Positions 49,626-59,579 of a DNA stretch of 64,000 nucleotides are shown here, piece after piece. The notes beneath the pieces are model-generated. The model saw only the letters and a program-made list of their open reading frames with translations. It did no database searches and was not told the origin of the DNA. A program made the translations under genes and the position numbers. This DNA is from Mesorhizobium comanense (lineage in GTDB: Bacteria > Pseudomonadota > Alphaproteobacteria > Rhizobiales > Rhizobiaceae). The stretch spans positions 1-64,000 of the forward strand of contig NZ_SCNN01000001.1 of assembly GCF_005503535.1 (NCBI RefSeq). The letters are read 5' to 3'. Position 1 is the stretch's first letter. Each line of letters opens with the position of its first letter.

Positions 49626-52412
49626 TCACCATTTGACGCTGAAGCCGAGATTGCCTTCGAGAATGCGGCGCCTGTCGCCGCCGAGATTGGTGGTGTAGTC
49701 GCCGGTGGCGAAGATGCTGACCTTGTCGGTCACCTTGGCCACCACGCCGCCGCCGAACTCAAACGATGTCGATCTGCTGTCGGTTGAGATATCGGTGCCT
49801 TCGAAGTTGACATGGTCGGTGCCGCCGAAATCATGCCAGAGATTGGCCTTGAGATAGGGCTGCAGCGCCACGCCGTTCAGCGCGGTTTCTCCCTGCAGCC
49901 TCAGGCCGAGCCTGCCGTTGACGCTGTCGTCGAGGTCGAAGGAGACCGACGAGAACCGGTCCCGGGCATCGTCCAGCGACACGCGCTGCCAGACGAGTTG
50001 CGCCTGCGGCTCCAGCGTCCAACCCCGTCCGAGCACGAAGGGATAGCCGCCTTCGAGCGAAGCGGTGACGCCGGTGCCTCTGACGTCGATGCCGATGTCG
50101 CGCGATGAGTCTGCCGAGCCGCTGAAGAAAGTCGCCATCAGCACGCCGTCCAGATACCAGCCCTCATGGCCGATCCTGGTCCAGTAGCCGCCGACGCTGG
50201 TGCCGCCGAGGTCGATCTTGCCCACCGCGAGATCGTCCTGTCCCAGTGCCTGGCCGCGGACGTTGCCGTTCATGCTGCCATAGGCGACGAACAGGCCGGC
50301 CCGATCGATCCCGCCTGACGCTGTTTCCCGGCCAAGGGCGTCGAACCCCGCTTGGAATCCCAACAGCGTGCCGTCGAAGGAGGGGGAAACGGTTCCCGAC
50401 CAGCCCATCTCGGCATCCTGGCCGAAGATACGGCCCCAGACCGGCTGCAGTTCGGTATCGGATAACAGGCTCTGCTCGCCGCGCCGCTCGTGGAAGGTGC
50501 CGAGCGTCGCCATGGCCAGATGATCGGCCACAGGCGGCAAGGCCGAATAGACGGGCACCTCGATGCGGTAGAGCAAGATCGTCTGGCCAGGCGCCGGCGT
50601 CGGCAGATACGGCACGGCGGTCGGCACTGCGGGCGGCGGTGGCGGCGGATCAGCCGGCGGCGCGGCCGGCGGCGGCGGTGGCGCTTCGGGAGGGGGATCG
50701 CCGGCCTGCACTGGCGGTGTCGGATCGACCGGCGGGTTGTTGATATCCCCATCGGTCGGCGCCAGGACCGGCGGCAAATCGGACGGCGGCGGCGGTGCCT
50801 CCGTCTGTGGCGCCACCGGCTCCGGTTGCGGCGTCGGTTCGAGTGCCGGAGGCGCCGCCGCCGGTGTCGCTGGTGTCGTCAGCGTCGAACGCAGATACCA
50901 GTTCTCCCCGCTGCCAGCGCTCGCACCGCCTTTGAAGAGATAATATTCGAACGCGCCGGCAGCGACCGGCGCATCCAGGGCGAAGGCGCCGGCGCTTGAT
51001 GTGGCGCCGTCGATCGCTTGCACCACCATGATGCCGTCGGCCGTGGTCTGCGCACCGGCGCCGCCGGCATTGATCACCGCTATGCCGGTGCTGCCCGAGG
51101 CTGTGCCGCCCGACAGCACCAGCCGGTCGGAAGCGGAGTTGTCGTCGCCAAGCTCGGTCTGCAGCAGCAGCAATCCGCCCGTACCGAGATAATTGCCTGA
51201 TATCGTCAGGCGATCGCTAGCGCCTGTGCTGCCGTTGGTCAGGTCGATGCGGCCGGCATTGACGACTTCGGCCAGTTGCCCTGACGTGAATGCCTGGATG
51301 GAACTGTTGAAGCCGCCGCCATAGAGCGTGCTTGCCTTGTCGACAGTCAGCTTTCCGGTACCCGTGCCGCTGTCGCCGAGTACGAGATTGCCGTCCAGGG
51401 TCAGCTGGGTGTCGTTGGTGGCATCGATCGTTTCCCAGTTCTGCACCCGGGAGATACCGTCCAGCTTGACGTTGTCGAAGGTCAGCGCGTCGGTGCCAAG
51501 CCCGCCATTAAACGCACGGGTGCCGCCGAGATTGGCTTTGGTGAGATTGCTGAGCCTCGCGGTGTCGTTGTCGGCGCCGAGATCGACCGCGCCATAGACG
51601 ATGCCGCCGCCATTCCAGACGAAAGTGTCGGAGCCGAAACTCATCAGCACATCGCCCCCGACCGTGCCGCCGGATATCGTGACGCTGTCATTGCCGCCGC
51701 TGACGCTGATGTTGCCGCCGATCGTGCCGCCCGACAGGATGATGGTGTCCTGGTCGAAACCGGTGACGAGATTGCGGTCGATGGTGCCGCCCGACATGTC
51801 GAAATAGTTCTTGTCGAGCTTCATGTTGACCCGGCCGATGCGGCCGCCGGTCATCACGGCATGATCGCCGTCGTCGAAAAAGTCGACGATGCGCCCACCT
51901 GTCATCGTGAACGTGTCCAGCCCGTCTCCCTGGTTGAGCGACCCGATCTGGCCGCCGCTCATGTTGAAATCGTCGATCCCGGCGCCCTGCTGGACATTGC
52001 CGGTGACGGTTCCGCCGCCGATGGTGAAGAAATCCGGGCCGTCGCCCTGATCGACCGCGCCGGTGATGGCGCCCGACTGCATGTTGATGCGGTCCGAGCC
52101 GGCGCCGAAGGTGACGTTGCCGCTCACCTGCCCGGTGCCACCGGCAGGAAAGGTCAGCGTGTTGTCGCCGCTGGTATCGGTGAGGCTTCCGCCCGAATCG
52201 CCGCTGTCGCAGGTAAAGGTCGTATTTCCCACCGATGGAACCAGCACGCAGGCCGCCAGGGCCGTGGAATTCGGCAGCAACGCAAACGCTGTAGTTGCAA
52301 GCAGGCTAATAAACCACGAATGGGTCTGCGGCAGCCTTCGCCTCAGCAAAGAAATCGAGTCACCAACGTATTCCGAACGTACGTTCGGGTGCTGTAATTC
52401 AGGATGCCGCAT
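49626..52412 (-). CDS. Autotransporter with beta-helix repeat passenger
   Basis: A 928-residue type Va secretion protein. An N-terminal extension and hydrophobic segment (SLLATTAFALLPNSTALAA) form the signal peptide. Residues about 60-300 contain roughly 18-20-residue repeats of the form GDGxDxFxMxGGxIxG, typical of a beta-helix. A Pro-rich linker follows (about 520-625), then a C-terminal beta-barrel of about 280 residues ending in FSVKW, the BamA-recognition signature. The passenger role (adhesion, enzyme) is unknown; no catalytic motif was seen. Confidence 0.92.
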   Translation of the reverse strand: MRHPELQHPNVRSEYVGDSISLLRRRLPQTHSWFISLLATTAFALLPNSTALAACVLVPSVGNTTFTCDSGDSGGSLTDTSGDNTLTFPAGGTGQVSGNVTFGAGSDRINMQSGAITGAVDQGDGPDFFTIGGGTVTGNVQQGAGIDDFNMSGGQIGSLNQGDGLDTFTMTGGRIVDFFDDGDHAVMTGGRIGRVNMKLDKNYFDMSGGTIDRNLVTGFDQDTIILSGGTIGGNISVSGGNDSVTISGGTVGGDVLMSFGSDTFVWNGGGIVYGAVDLGADNDTARLSNLTKANLGGTRAFNGGLGTDALTFDNVKLDGISRVQNWETIDATNDTQLTLDGNLVLGDSGTGTGKLTVDKASTLYGGGFNSSIQAFTSGQLAEVVNAGRIDLTNGSTGASDRLTISGNYLGTGGLLLLQTELGDDNSASDRLVLSGGTASGSTGIAVINAGGAGAQTTADGIMVVQAIDGATSSAGAFALDAPVAAGAFEYYLFKGGASAGSGENWYLRSTLTTPATPAAAPPALEPTPQPEPVAPQTEAPPPPSDLPPVLAPTDGDINNPPVDPTPPVQAGDPPPEAPPPPPAAPPADPPPPPPAVPTAVPYLPTPAPGQTILLYRIEVPVYSALPPVADHLAMATLGTFHERRGEQSLLSDTELQPVWGRIFGQDAEMGWSGTVSPSFDGTLLGFQAGFDALGRETASGGIDRAGLFVAYGSMNGNVRGQALGQDDLAVGKIDLGGTSVGGYWTRIGHEGWYLDGVLMATFFSGSADSSRDIGIDVRGTGVTASLEGGYPFVLGRGWTLEPQAQLVWQRVSLDDARDRFSSVSFDLDDSVNGRLGLRLQGETALNGVALQPYLKANLWHDFGGTDHVNFEGTDISTDSRSTSFEFGGGVVAKVTDKVSIFATGDYTTNLGGDRRRILEGNLGFSVKW

Positions 52413-52635
52413 CGCGTCCCCTCTCAGATCGCGATTACAAGCCCTTCGCCGCGCCGCAATGAAGCCACAATCCGTTCGATTTTACAAAGGCTAATCTGCA
52501 ATTCATGGTTGATGAACTACAAAATCTACTGGAATGGACCTTATTGGCGCGCGGTTGGCGCGGCTGGGGCCCATGCTTTAAGATCGGTTGAATCGAGGCG
52601 CACCGTGCCCATGACGGGCCGATCGAAGGATTTGC

Positions 52636-53961
52636 ATGGCTCTCAAGGATGCATTCGGCCTGACCCTGTCGGGCGTGACGGAAGCGGGGCTTGCGCCCTA
52701 TGTCCAGGCTGTACGGGAACTGCAGTGCTTCATCGGCGATCCCGTCGGCTCCGTGGATCGCGCCATCGCGCATGCCCCCGGTTTCGTCATGGCGCATGTC
52801 TTCAAGGGTTATCTTTTCGGCCTCGCCACCGAACCGGACGCGAGCGCTGTCGCCAGGACCTGTCACGAGGCGGCCTTGCCGCTGGCCGCGACCGCCCGGG
52901 AGCAGGCGCATGTCGCGGCTCTTGGCCACCTCGCAAACGGCCATTGGCATGAGGCCTCGGCCATTCTCGAAGCCATAGCGAAGGACCATCCCCTCGACGC
53001 CGTCGCGTTGCAGGTCGGCCACCAGATCGATTTCTTCACCGGCAATGCCCGCATGCTGCGCGACCGCATCGGCCGCGCTCTGCCATCCTGGGGCAGCGAC
53101 ATGCCGGGCTACCATGCCATTCTCGGCATGCAGGCCTTCGGCCTGGAGGAGATGGGCGAATACATCAGGGCCGAGAAGCTTGGCCGCACCGCTGTCGAGA
53201 TAGAACCGCGCGACGGCTGGGCCCAGCATGCCGTCGCGCATGTCATGGAAATGCAAAGCCGGCAAAAGGACGGCATTGCCTGGATGCGCGCCGATCCGGA
53301 AGCGTGGACGAGGGAGAGCTTCCTCAAGGTGCATAACTGGTGGCATCTGGCGCTGTTTCACTACGATCTCGGCGAGACCGGTGAGGTATTGGCCCTCTAT
53401 GACGGACCGATCTACGGCGCCCGGTCGACGTTGGCGCTCAACATGGTCGACGCCTCGGCGATCCTGTGGCGTCTCCATCTTGGCGGCGTCGATGTCGGCG
53501 ACCGCTGGGCCGCGCTCGCGCAGAACTGGGCGCCCAAGGCCGGGGCCGGCAATTACGCCTTCAACGATGCCCATGCCATGATGGCCTTCGTCGGCGCCGG
53601 GCTGGACGCGCCGGCCCGGACATTGCTCGAGACGCAGCGCGAGGCCATGCGCGGCAGCGACGACAACGCCGCCTTCACCCGGGACGTTGGCCATCCCTTG
53701 ACGCTGGCCATCAAGGCATTCGGCGAAGGCAATTACGTCGAGACCACAAGCTTGATCCGGCCGATCCGGGCGATCGCCAGCCGTTTTGGCGGCAGCCACG
53801 CGCAGCGAGACGTCATCGACCTGACGCTGATCGAAGCGGCACTCCGGGCCGGTGACGGCGCGCTGGCGAGGACGCTTGCGGCCGAGCGTTCGGCCGCGCG
53901 GCACGACAGTCCGCTTTCGGCACTGTTTTCGCGACGCGCCGCCGATTTGTCAGAGAATTGA
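52636..53961 (+). CDS. Tetratricopeptide-repeat protein (TTC38-like)
   Basis: A 441-residue alpha-helical protein without signal peptide. Segments such as GFVMAHVFKGYLFGLAT, VALQVGHQIDFFTGN, WAQHAVAHVMEMQSRQKDGI and LKVHNWWHLALFHYDLGE match the conserved pattern of TTC38 proteins, found in bacteria and eukaryotes with unknown function. It stands alone, 81 bases upstream of xylB on the same strand, and could be cotranscribed with it. Confidence 0.85.
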   Translation: MALKDAFGLTLSGVTEAGLAPYVQAVRELQCFIGDPVGSVDRAIAHAPGFVMAHVFKGYLFGLATEPDASAVARTCHEAALPLAATAREQAHVAALGHLANGHWHEASAILEAIAKDHPLDAVALQVGHQIDFFTGNARMLRDRIGRALPSWGSDMPGYHAILGMQAFGLEEMGEYIRAEKLGRTAVEIEPRDGWAQHAVAHVMEMQSRQKDGIAWMRADPEAWTRESFLKVHNWWHLALFHYDLGETGEVLALYDGPIYGARSTLALNMVDASAILWRLHLGGVDVGDRWAALAQNWAPKAGAGNYAFNDAHAMMAFVGAGLDAPARTLLETQREAMRGSDDNAAFTRDVGHPLTLAIKAFGEGNYVETTSLIRPIRAIASRFGGSHAQRDVIDLTLIEAALRAGDGALARTLAAERSAARHDSPLSALFSRRAADLSEN

Positions 53962-54042
53962 CCGCAAGCCGATCTTGCCTTAAAAACTGGCTCGGCCAGA
54001 TTTTTTCGAGATCCGAAAAAAATAAGGACATGGGAGGAAGAC

Positions 54043-55497
54043 ATGTATCTCGGCCTCGACCTGGGCACTTCGGGCGTCAAGGCGCTGCTGATCGATGCCG
54101 GACAGACCGTCATCGGCTCCGGCCATGGTTCGCTTGACGTTTCGCGGCCGCATCCCGGCTGGTCAGAGCAGGATCCGGGCCATTGGATCCGCGCCTGCGA
54201 GGACGCGATCGCCGAATTGAAAGCCTCCCACCCGACGCAGCTTGCCGCCGTGAAGGGCATAGGTCTCTCCGGCCAGATGCATGGCGCGACGCTGCTGGAT
54301 TCCTCCGACAAGGTGCTGCGCCCCTGCATTCTCTGGAACGACACGCGCAGCCACGTCGAGGCGGCCGCGCTCGATGCCGATCCCCGCTTCCGGAAGCTGA
54401 CCGGGAACATTGTATTTCCCGGCTTCACCGCACCCAAGCTGGCGTGGGTGAAGAACAACGAGCCTGATGTCTTCGCCAAGGTGGCGAAGGTACTGCTGCC
54501 AAAGGACTTCCTGCGGCTTTGGCTCGCCGGCGAATATATTTCGGAAATGTCCGACTCGGCCGGGACATCCTGGCTCGATGTCGGCCAGCGTCGCTGGTCG
54601 TCCGATCTGCTGGCCGCCACGTCGCTCGACGAGAAGCAGATGCCGTCGCTGGTCGAAGGCACGGCCAGCGCTGGCGGTCTGCGCGCCGAACTCGCGTCCA
54701 AATGGGGCGTCGCGGCCGGCATTCCCGTGGCCGGCGGCGCCGGCGACAATGCGGCTTCCGCTTGCGGCATGGGCACGGTTGGCGCCGGCCATGCTTTCGT
54801 CTCGCTGGGCACGTCGGGCGTGCTGTTTGCCGCCAACGCTTCCTATCTGCCCAACCCGGCAAGCGCGGTCCACACTTTCTGCCATGCTTTGCCCGACACC
54901 TGGCATCAGATGGGCGTCATCCTGTCGGCCACGGATTCGCTGAACTGGCTGTCTGAGATCACGGGCAAAGGCGCGGGCGAGCTGACCTCGGAGCTCGGCG
55001 ACACGCTGAAAGCGCCGACCGGCGTGTCCTTCCTTCCCTATCTCTCGGGCGAGCGCACGCCGCACAATGACTCCGCCATTCGCGGCTCCTTTACCGGCCT
55101 GGCGCATGAGTCGGGCCGTGCCGTGCTGACGCAAGCCGTGCTCGAAGGTGTCGCCTTCGCCTTCCGCGACAGTCTGGAGGCGTTGAAGACAGCCGGCACG
55201 GACCTGACGCGCGTGACCGCGATCGGCGGCGGCTCGCGCTCGCGCTACTGGCTGAAGGCGATCGCCACCGCGTTGCAGGTGCCGGTGGATATTCCCGCCG
55301 ACGGTGATTTCGGCGCTGCCTTCGGTGCGGCGCGGCTGGGGTTGATCGCGGCGACGGGGGCGGATCCGCTGGCCGTGTGCTCGGCGCCTCGGACGGATGC
55401 GACGGTGGAGCCGGATGCCAAGCTTGGTGGGGCGTATGCGGACGCCTATCAGCGCTATCGGGCGCTCTATCCGGCCATAAAGGGCGTGACCGCGTGA
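54043..55497 (+). CDS. xylB: Xylulokinase XylB
   Basis: A 484-residue FGGY-family kinase. The opening MYLGLDLGTSGVKALLID is the first phosphate-binding loop; SGQMHGATLLDSSDKVLRPC, the catalytic Asp region GGAGDNAASACG, and AIGGGSRSRYW follow. It phosphorylates D-xylulose. A run GGGAGG precedes the ATG. xylA lies 671 bases further on the same strand, beyond a repeat and an opposing NTF2-like gene. Confidence 0.95.
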   Translation: MYLGLDLGTSGVKALLIDAGQTVIGSGHGSLDVSRPHPGWSEQDPGHWIRACEDAIAELKASHPTQLAAVKGIGLSGQMHGATLLDSSDKVLRPCILWNDTRSHVEAAALDADPRFRKLTGNIVFPGFTAPKLAWVKNNEPDVFAKVAKVLLPKDFLRLWLAGEYISEMSDSAGTSWLDVGQRRWSSDLLAATSLDEKQMPSLVEGTASAGGLRAELASKWGVAAGIPVAGGAGDNAASACGMGTVGAGHAFVSLGTSGVLFAANASYLPNPASAVHTFCHALPDTWHQMGVILSATDSLNWLSEITGKGAGELTSELGDTLKAPTGVSFLPYLSGERTPHNDSAIRGSFTGLAHESGRAVLTQAVLEGVAFAFRDSLEALKTAGTDLTRVTAIGGGSRSRYWLKAIATALQVPVDIPADGDFGAAFGAARLGLIAATGADPLAVCSAPRTDATVEPDAKLGGAYADAYQRYRALYPAIKGVTA

Positions 55498-55501
55498 GTC
55501 T

Positions 55502-55673
55502 GCGCGAGGCACCCCCCTCTGCCCTGCCGGGCATCTCCCCCGCAAGGGGGGAGATCGGCAGCTTGGGCGCCCCGCTCATTGCTGTAACATGTGGGATTGG
55601 CGAAAGCCTGTGCGACAGCCAATCTCCCCCCTTGCGGGGGAGATGGCCGGCAGGCCAGAGGGGGGTGCCTCGC
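55502..55673. repeat. Large inverted intergenic repeat
   Basis: The block starts GCGAGGCACCCCCCTCTG and ends CAGAGGGGGGTGCCTCGC, exact reverse complements of each other. Inside, a second pair (GGCATCTCCCCCGCAAGGGG and a complementary CTTGCGGGGGAGATGGCC) extends the fold around a centre near 55590. It fills nearly all the space between xylB and the NTF2-like gene. It is a different family from the repeats at 9685 and 31732. Confidence 0.75.
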
Positions 55674-55694
55674 ACCGCCCTTACCCAGCTAGCC

Positions 55695-56057
55695 TCACTG
55701 CGCCGGCACCTTGTCCAGAAACCCGGTGATGCTCTTCAGGCGGCCGTTCTCGATGATGCCGATATCCGTGCCTTCGATAACGGACGGGACACCCTCAGGC
55801 CCGAGATTCCACGAGAAGCGGATCTTGTCGGCGAAGCCGTCCGGCGTGCCCTTCAGCGAGAACCGGAAGCCGGCAAAGCGTTGCTGCACGCCGTCGATCA
55901 GTGCCGCGACACCCTCGTGGCCGTCGCCCTGCATGAGCGGATCGCGATAGCTGACGTCTTCGGTGAAGGTAGCCTTGAGCAATTCGGCGCGGCGGCCGGC
56001 ATCGCTTTCGTTCCAGGCGGTGATGTAGCCCTGTGCGATCTTGTTGAGGTCGGTCAT
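55695..56057 (-). CDS. NTF2-like (SnoaL-type) protein
   Basis: A 120-residue small alpha+beta protein with the SnoaL-like opening ITAWNESDAGRRAELLKATF, SYRDPLMQGDGHEGVAALID and the C-terminal FLDKVP. Such proteins may be small enzymes or binding proteins; no ligand is indicated. It is transcribed against both xylB and xylA, which it separates. Confidence 0.82.
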   Translation of the reverse strand: MTDLNKIAQGYITAWNESDAGRRAELLKATFTEDVSYRDPLMQGDGHEGVAALIDGVQQRFAGFRFSLKGTPDGFADKIRFSWNLGPEGVPSVIEGTDIGIIENGRLKSITGFLDKVPAQ

Positions 56058-56168
56058 GGTCTGTCTCCTGTTCTGAGTGGCTTTGACACGACCCTTTTCA
56101 CCCCGAGCAAGAGCGAAACCAATTACGCCTGAGGTAATCAGGCGCGACTATTTGGAGAGGAAAAAGCG

Positions 56169-57494
56169 ATGAGCAGCGGATTTTTCGGCGATATCCAGAA
56201 GATCAAGTATGAGGGGCCGGATTCGACCAATCCGCTGGCCTACCGGTTCTACAATCCCGACGAGGTGGTGGCCGGCAAGCGGCTGGAGGACCATCTGCGC
56301 TTCGCCGTCGCCTACTGGCACTCCTTCGCCTGGCCGGGCGGCGATCCGTTCGGTGGCCAGACCTTCGACCGTCCCTGGTTTCCCAAGGCCGGCGGCGTCG
56401 ACACGATGGAATTGGCGAAGCTGAAGGCCGACGTCGCCTTCGAGATGTTCTCGCTGCTCGGCGCGCCCTATTTCTGTTTCCACGACGCCGATGTGCGGCC
56501 GGAGGGCAAGGATTTTTCCGAGAGTGCCGCCCGGCTCGACGAAATCGCCGACTATTTTGCCGGCAAGATGAAGCAGACCGGCGTCAAGCTGCTTTGGGGC
56601 ACGGCCAACCTGTTCTCGCACCGCCGCTTCATGTCGGGCGCCGCCACCAATCCCGATCCGGACGTCTTTGCCTATGCGGCGGCGACGGTGAAGAGCTGCA
56701 TCGACGTCACCAAGCGGCTGAAGGGTGAGAACTATGTGCTGTGGGGTGGGCGAGAGGGCTACGAGACGCTGCTCAACACCGACCTTGCCCGAGAGCAGGA
56801 ACAGGCCGGCCGCTTCCTCAACCTCGTCGTCGACTACAAGCACAAGATCGGCTTCAAGGGCACGATCCTGATCGAGCCGAAGCCGCAAGAGCCGACCAAA
56901 CATCAGTATGATTACGATGTCGCCACGGTGTATGGTTTCCTCAAGCGTTTCGGCCTGGAGAAGGAAGTGAAACTCAACATCGAGCAGGGGCACGCCATCC
57001 TGGCCGGCCATTCGTTCGAGCATGAACTGGCTTTGGCCAACGCGCTTGGCATCTTCGGCTCGATCGACATGAACCGCAACGACTACCAGTCGGGCTGGGA
57101 CACCGACCAGTTCCCCAACAATGTGCCGGAGATGGCGCTGGCCTACTACCAGGTCCTGCAGGCAGGCGGCTTCAAGACCGGCGGCACCAATTTCGACGCC
57201 AAGCTGCGCCGCCAGTCGCTCGACCCGCAGGATCTTCTGATCGGCCATATCGGCGGCATGGATTCCTGCGCGCGCGGTCTCAAGGCAGCGGCAAGGATGG
57301 TCGAGGACAAGGCGCTGTCGGCACCGCTCGCCGAGCGCTATGCCGGCTGGAACAGCACCGAGGCGAAGGCCATGCTGTCGGGCAAGCGCACGCTGGAGGA
57401 CATCGCCGAGCGCGTGGTGAAAAAGAAGATCGAGCCGCAGCCGCGCTCCGGCCGCCAGGAGCTGCTCGAAAACATCGTCAACAGATACGTCTGA
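56169..57494 (+). CDS. xylA: Xylose isomerase XylA
   Basis: A 441-residue enzyme of the long class II type. The catalytic His/Asp segment is [13 protein letters not shown], the metal segment is [18 protein letters not shown], and [17 protein letters not shown] follows. It converts D-xylose to D-xylulose for XylB. GGAGAGG lies 12-18 bases upstream of the ATG, but AAAAAGCG intervenes, so the spacing is long. No xylose transporter or XylR regulator is in the window. A hairpin follows the gene. Confidence 0.97.
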   Translation: MSSGFFGDIQKIKYEGPDSTNPLAYRFYNPDEVVAGKRLEDHLRFAVAYWHSFAWPGGDPFGGQTFDRPWFPKAGGVDTMELAKLKADVAFEMFSLLGAPYFCFHDADVRPEGKDFSESAARLDEIADYFAGKMKQTGVKLLWGTANLFSHRRFMSGAATNPDPDVFAYAAATVKSCIDVTKRLKGENYVLWGGREGYETLLNTDLAREQEQAGRFLNLVVDYKHKIGFKGTILIEPKPQEPTKHQYDYDVATVYGFLKRFGLEKEVKLNIEQGHAILAGHSFEHELALANALGIFGSIDMNRNDYQSGWDTDQFPNNVPEMALAYYQVLQAGGFKTGGTNFDAKLRRQSLDPQDLLIGHIGGMDSCARGLKAAARMVEDKALSAPLAERYAGWNSTEAKAMLSGKRTLEDIAERVVKKKIEPQPRSGRQELLENIVNRYV

Positions 57495-57528
57495 CGGCGG
57501 ACGCGGTATCTGGCCCTATATCTGCTTG

Positions 57529-57547
57529 GGGTGGCCGAAAGCCACCC
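57529..57547 (+). terminator. Hairpin downstream of xylA
   Basis: GGGTGGC-CGAAA-GCCACCC is a perfect 7-base stem with a stable GNRA-like loop, 35 bases past the xylA stop. No T-run follows immediately, so it is either a weak terminator or a processing-resistant 3' end. Confidence 0.5.
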
Positions 57548-57621
57548 TGGCTCCGCTCTGCTAAGCAAAAAGTGTTCTTTGCCTGGCCAAAGGACACTTC
57601 TATGCTGGAGTGGAGACAGAA

Positions 57622-58101
57622 ATGCCAAAAGCGCAGATTATCGTGCGCCCCGCGCAGGCCGGTGATATCCCGGCGCTAAAGCAGGTGTTGCAGGAAACCT
57701 TCGAGGGCACCTGGCTGCCGCACGTCACCGACGCGTCGGCAAAGCGCTATGTCGAGAACGATATTGGCGGGCGCTATGTCGAGGAAAGCTGGCCGCAGTT
57801 CACGGTCGCCGAAATCGATGGTGATGTCGCCGGCATGATCCACTGGCGCGGCGACTTCATCGAGGCGGTGCATGTCAGGGCAGGCCATCAGGGCCAGGGT
57901 ATCGGCCACAGGCTGCTCTCGCATGCCGAACAGGCCATCGCCACTGCCGGTTTCGCCCAGGCACGGCTCGAGACCGATACGTTCAACGAGCGCGCCCGGA
58001 ATGTTTACAAGGCGGTCGGCTATGTCGAGAAGGACCGTTATCCTGACGATGAATGGGACAGCGGCTTCACCACGGTTCTCTTGGTCAAGCAACTCGGCTG
58101 A
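57622..58101 (+). CDS. GNAT acetyltransferase
   Basis: A 159-residue GNAT-fold protein. The acetyl-CoA motif is VRAGHQGQGIGHRLLSHAE, followed by ARLETDTFNERARNVYKAVGYVE, a segment typical of ribosomal-protein or small-molecule acetyltransferases. ATG 57622 has GGAG 6 bases upstream; a GTG at 57610 is in frame. The acceptor is unknown. It follows xylA on the same strand but beyond a hairpin. Confidence 0.88.
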   Translation: MPKAQIIVRPAQAGDIPALKQVLQETFEGTWLPHVTDASAKRYVENDIGGRYVEESWPQFTVAEIDGDVAGMIHWRGDFIEAVHVRAGHQGQGIGHRLLSHAEQAIATAGFAQARLETDTFNERARNVYKAVGYVEKDRYPDDEWDSGFTTVLLVKQLG

Positions 58102-58274
58102 TCGAGGCTGATTCGGCGGCTCGCGCCGGGAATGGCTTTGCGTCGAAGGGTGTGAGGGACGACAAGGTTTTGCCCCTTGCCGCCCCTCAATGACCTCGCT
58201 CTTGCCTTCAAACTGCCGTCACGTATCTCGTATAAAGACGATGCGTGGCGGGAGAGGAAGAAGGAGGCGAACCG

Positions 58275-58484
58275 ATGCAGAACGAACGTGAAATCGACGC
58301 CCTGCTCTCACCTGAAGCGGCCGGGTCGATCATCGACCGGCTGATGGCGATGCCGCATCCGAAGGACGGCGCCCGCCGGCTGAACGAATGGGATCGTGCC
58401 GTTGCCAGCCGTTTCGAGACTCATCTCGCCAGGCAGATGCGCTCGCAGATCGACGCCGGCTCGGACCGTCAGAACGCTGCCTGA
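58275..58484 (+). CDS. Small hypothetical protein
   Basis: A 69-residue hydrophilic, probably helical protein (MQNEREIDALLSPEAAGSII, then PHPKDGARRLNEWDRAVASR). GGAGG lies about 7 bases upstream of the ATG at 58275, and codon use resembles the neighbours. No family is recognised. It ends 39 bases before the convergent regulator gene. The 173 bases between the GNAT gene and this one hold nothing I recognise. Confidence 0.5.
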   Translation: MQNEREIDALLSPEAAGSIIDRLMAMPHPKDGARRLNEWDRAVASRFETHLARQMRSQIDAGSDRQNAA

Positions 58485-58522
58485 TATCCCATATCTGCGC
58501 ATGCCGCGACAGCGATGCGCGA

Positions 58523-59500
58523 TCAGCCTCGGCGCAGCCTGACCGGCGCTTCGCCGAAAGCCCTTGAGAAAGCCCTTGAAAACGCCGCGGCGGACGAAAA
58601 TCCGGTCCGCCCGGCAATATCGGCCATCGCCACCCTGGTATCGACCACCAGGCGCCGCGCCGCGCCGAGGCGAAGCCTGAGATAGTAGGCGCCCGGCGTC
58701 TCGCCGATCGACTTGCGAAAGATGCTCTCCAGCGTGCGGGCGGTGACGCCGGCGCGTTTTGCCACGGCAGCTATGGTCAGCGGCTGGTCGACATGCGATT
58801 CCATCAGCCGGATGGCCTGTGCCAGGCGCGGATCATAGCCGTCGAGCCGGCCGAGCGAGACCAGCGGCTGGGCGTCGGTCGCCGCACGCGCCTGATCGTA
58901 GATGAACACGCTGGCGACATCGAGCGCGGTCGCCATGCCGAGCCGCGTGCGCACGAGATGCAGCATCAGGTCGAAGGTCGGCGAAGCGCCGCCGCAGGTG
59001 AAGACCGGCCCGTCGATGACATAGCGGTCCGGTCGCACGTCGACGCCCGGGAAGGCGGCGGAAAAATCCTCCATGTCCTCCCAATGGGTGGTGGCGCTGC
59101 GGCCTTCCAGCAGTCCCGCACGCGCAACCAGCCATGTGCCGGCCTCGACGCCGCCGCAGGCGCGGGCCGCTCGCGCCGCTCTTCGCAACCCTGAAAGCAG
59201 GGCCGACGTGGCGTAGTTCTGGGTGCCGAATCCGGCGACGACGACCAGGATGTCGGTTGGCTCGGTCGCGTCGAAACGACCGCTGACCGCGACGGGCAGG
59301 CCGCAAGTGGTGATCGGTGCTTCGCCGGTCACGGAGACCAGCTTGAAATCGAAGAGTGTCTCGCCGGAGATACGATTTGCGGCGCGCAGGGGATCGACAG
59401 CCGATGCGACGCACATGATGGACGAGCCGGAAAACACCAGGAACGTCACCTTGAGTGTCTCGCGTTCGGCACGAAACACCGATCTTTCGCTTTTAATCAT
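58523..59500 (-). CDS. GlxA/CdhR-type AraC regulator with DJ-1/PfpI domain
   Basis: A 325-residue regulator. Residues about 15-185 form a DJ-1/PfpI class-I-amidotransferase-like domain (TFLVFSGSSIMCVASAVDPL), and about 215-320 form an AraC DNA-binding domain with two helix-turn-helices (IAAVAKRAGVTARTLESIF and ADIAGRTGFSSAAAFSRAF). The group includes CdhR, activator of carnitine dehydrogenase genes in Pseudomonas. It is divergent from BKACE and the carnitine dehydrogenase gene, which supports that role. ATG 59500 has GAAGG upstream; longer frames run into BKACE. A small dyad, CTCGA-N5-TCGAG, lies at 59527-59541. Confidence 0.88.
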   Translation of the reverse strand: MIKSERSVFRAERETLKVTFLVFSGSSIMCVASAVDPLRAANRISGETLFDFKLVSVTGEAPITTCGLPVAVSGRFDATEPTDILVVVAGFGTQNYATSALLSGLRRAARAARACGGVEAGTWLVARAGLLEGRSATTHWEDMEDFSAAFPGVDVRPDRYVIDGPVFTCGGASPTFDLMLHLVRTRLGMATALDVASVFIYDQARAATDAQPLVSLGRLDGYDPRLAQAIRLMESHVDQPLTIAAVAKRAGVTARTLESIFRKSIGETPGAYYLRLRLGAARRLVVDTRVAMADIAGRTGFSSAAAFSRAFSRAFGEAPVRLRRG

Positions 59501-59579
59501 ATCACCTTCGTAAAACGTAAAGCAGCCTCGATCAAGTCGAGCGATGCTGGGTGCCTGTTTCGATCGGGAGGAGAATTCC

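Noticed and set aside
50640..50870. Short tandem GGCGGC/GGTGGC stretches that look like a DNA repeat array.
   Set aside because: They encode the Pro/Ala-rich linker of the autotransporter on the minus strand and have no independent repeat unit.
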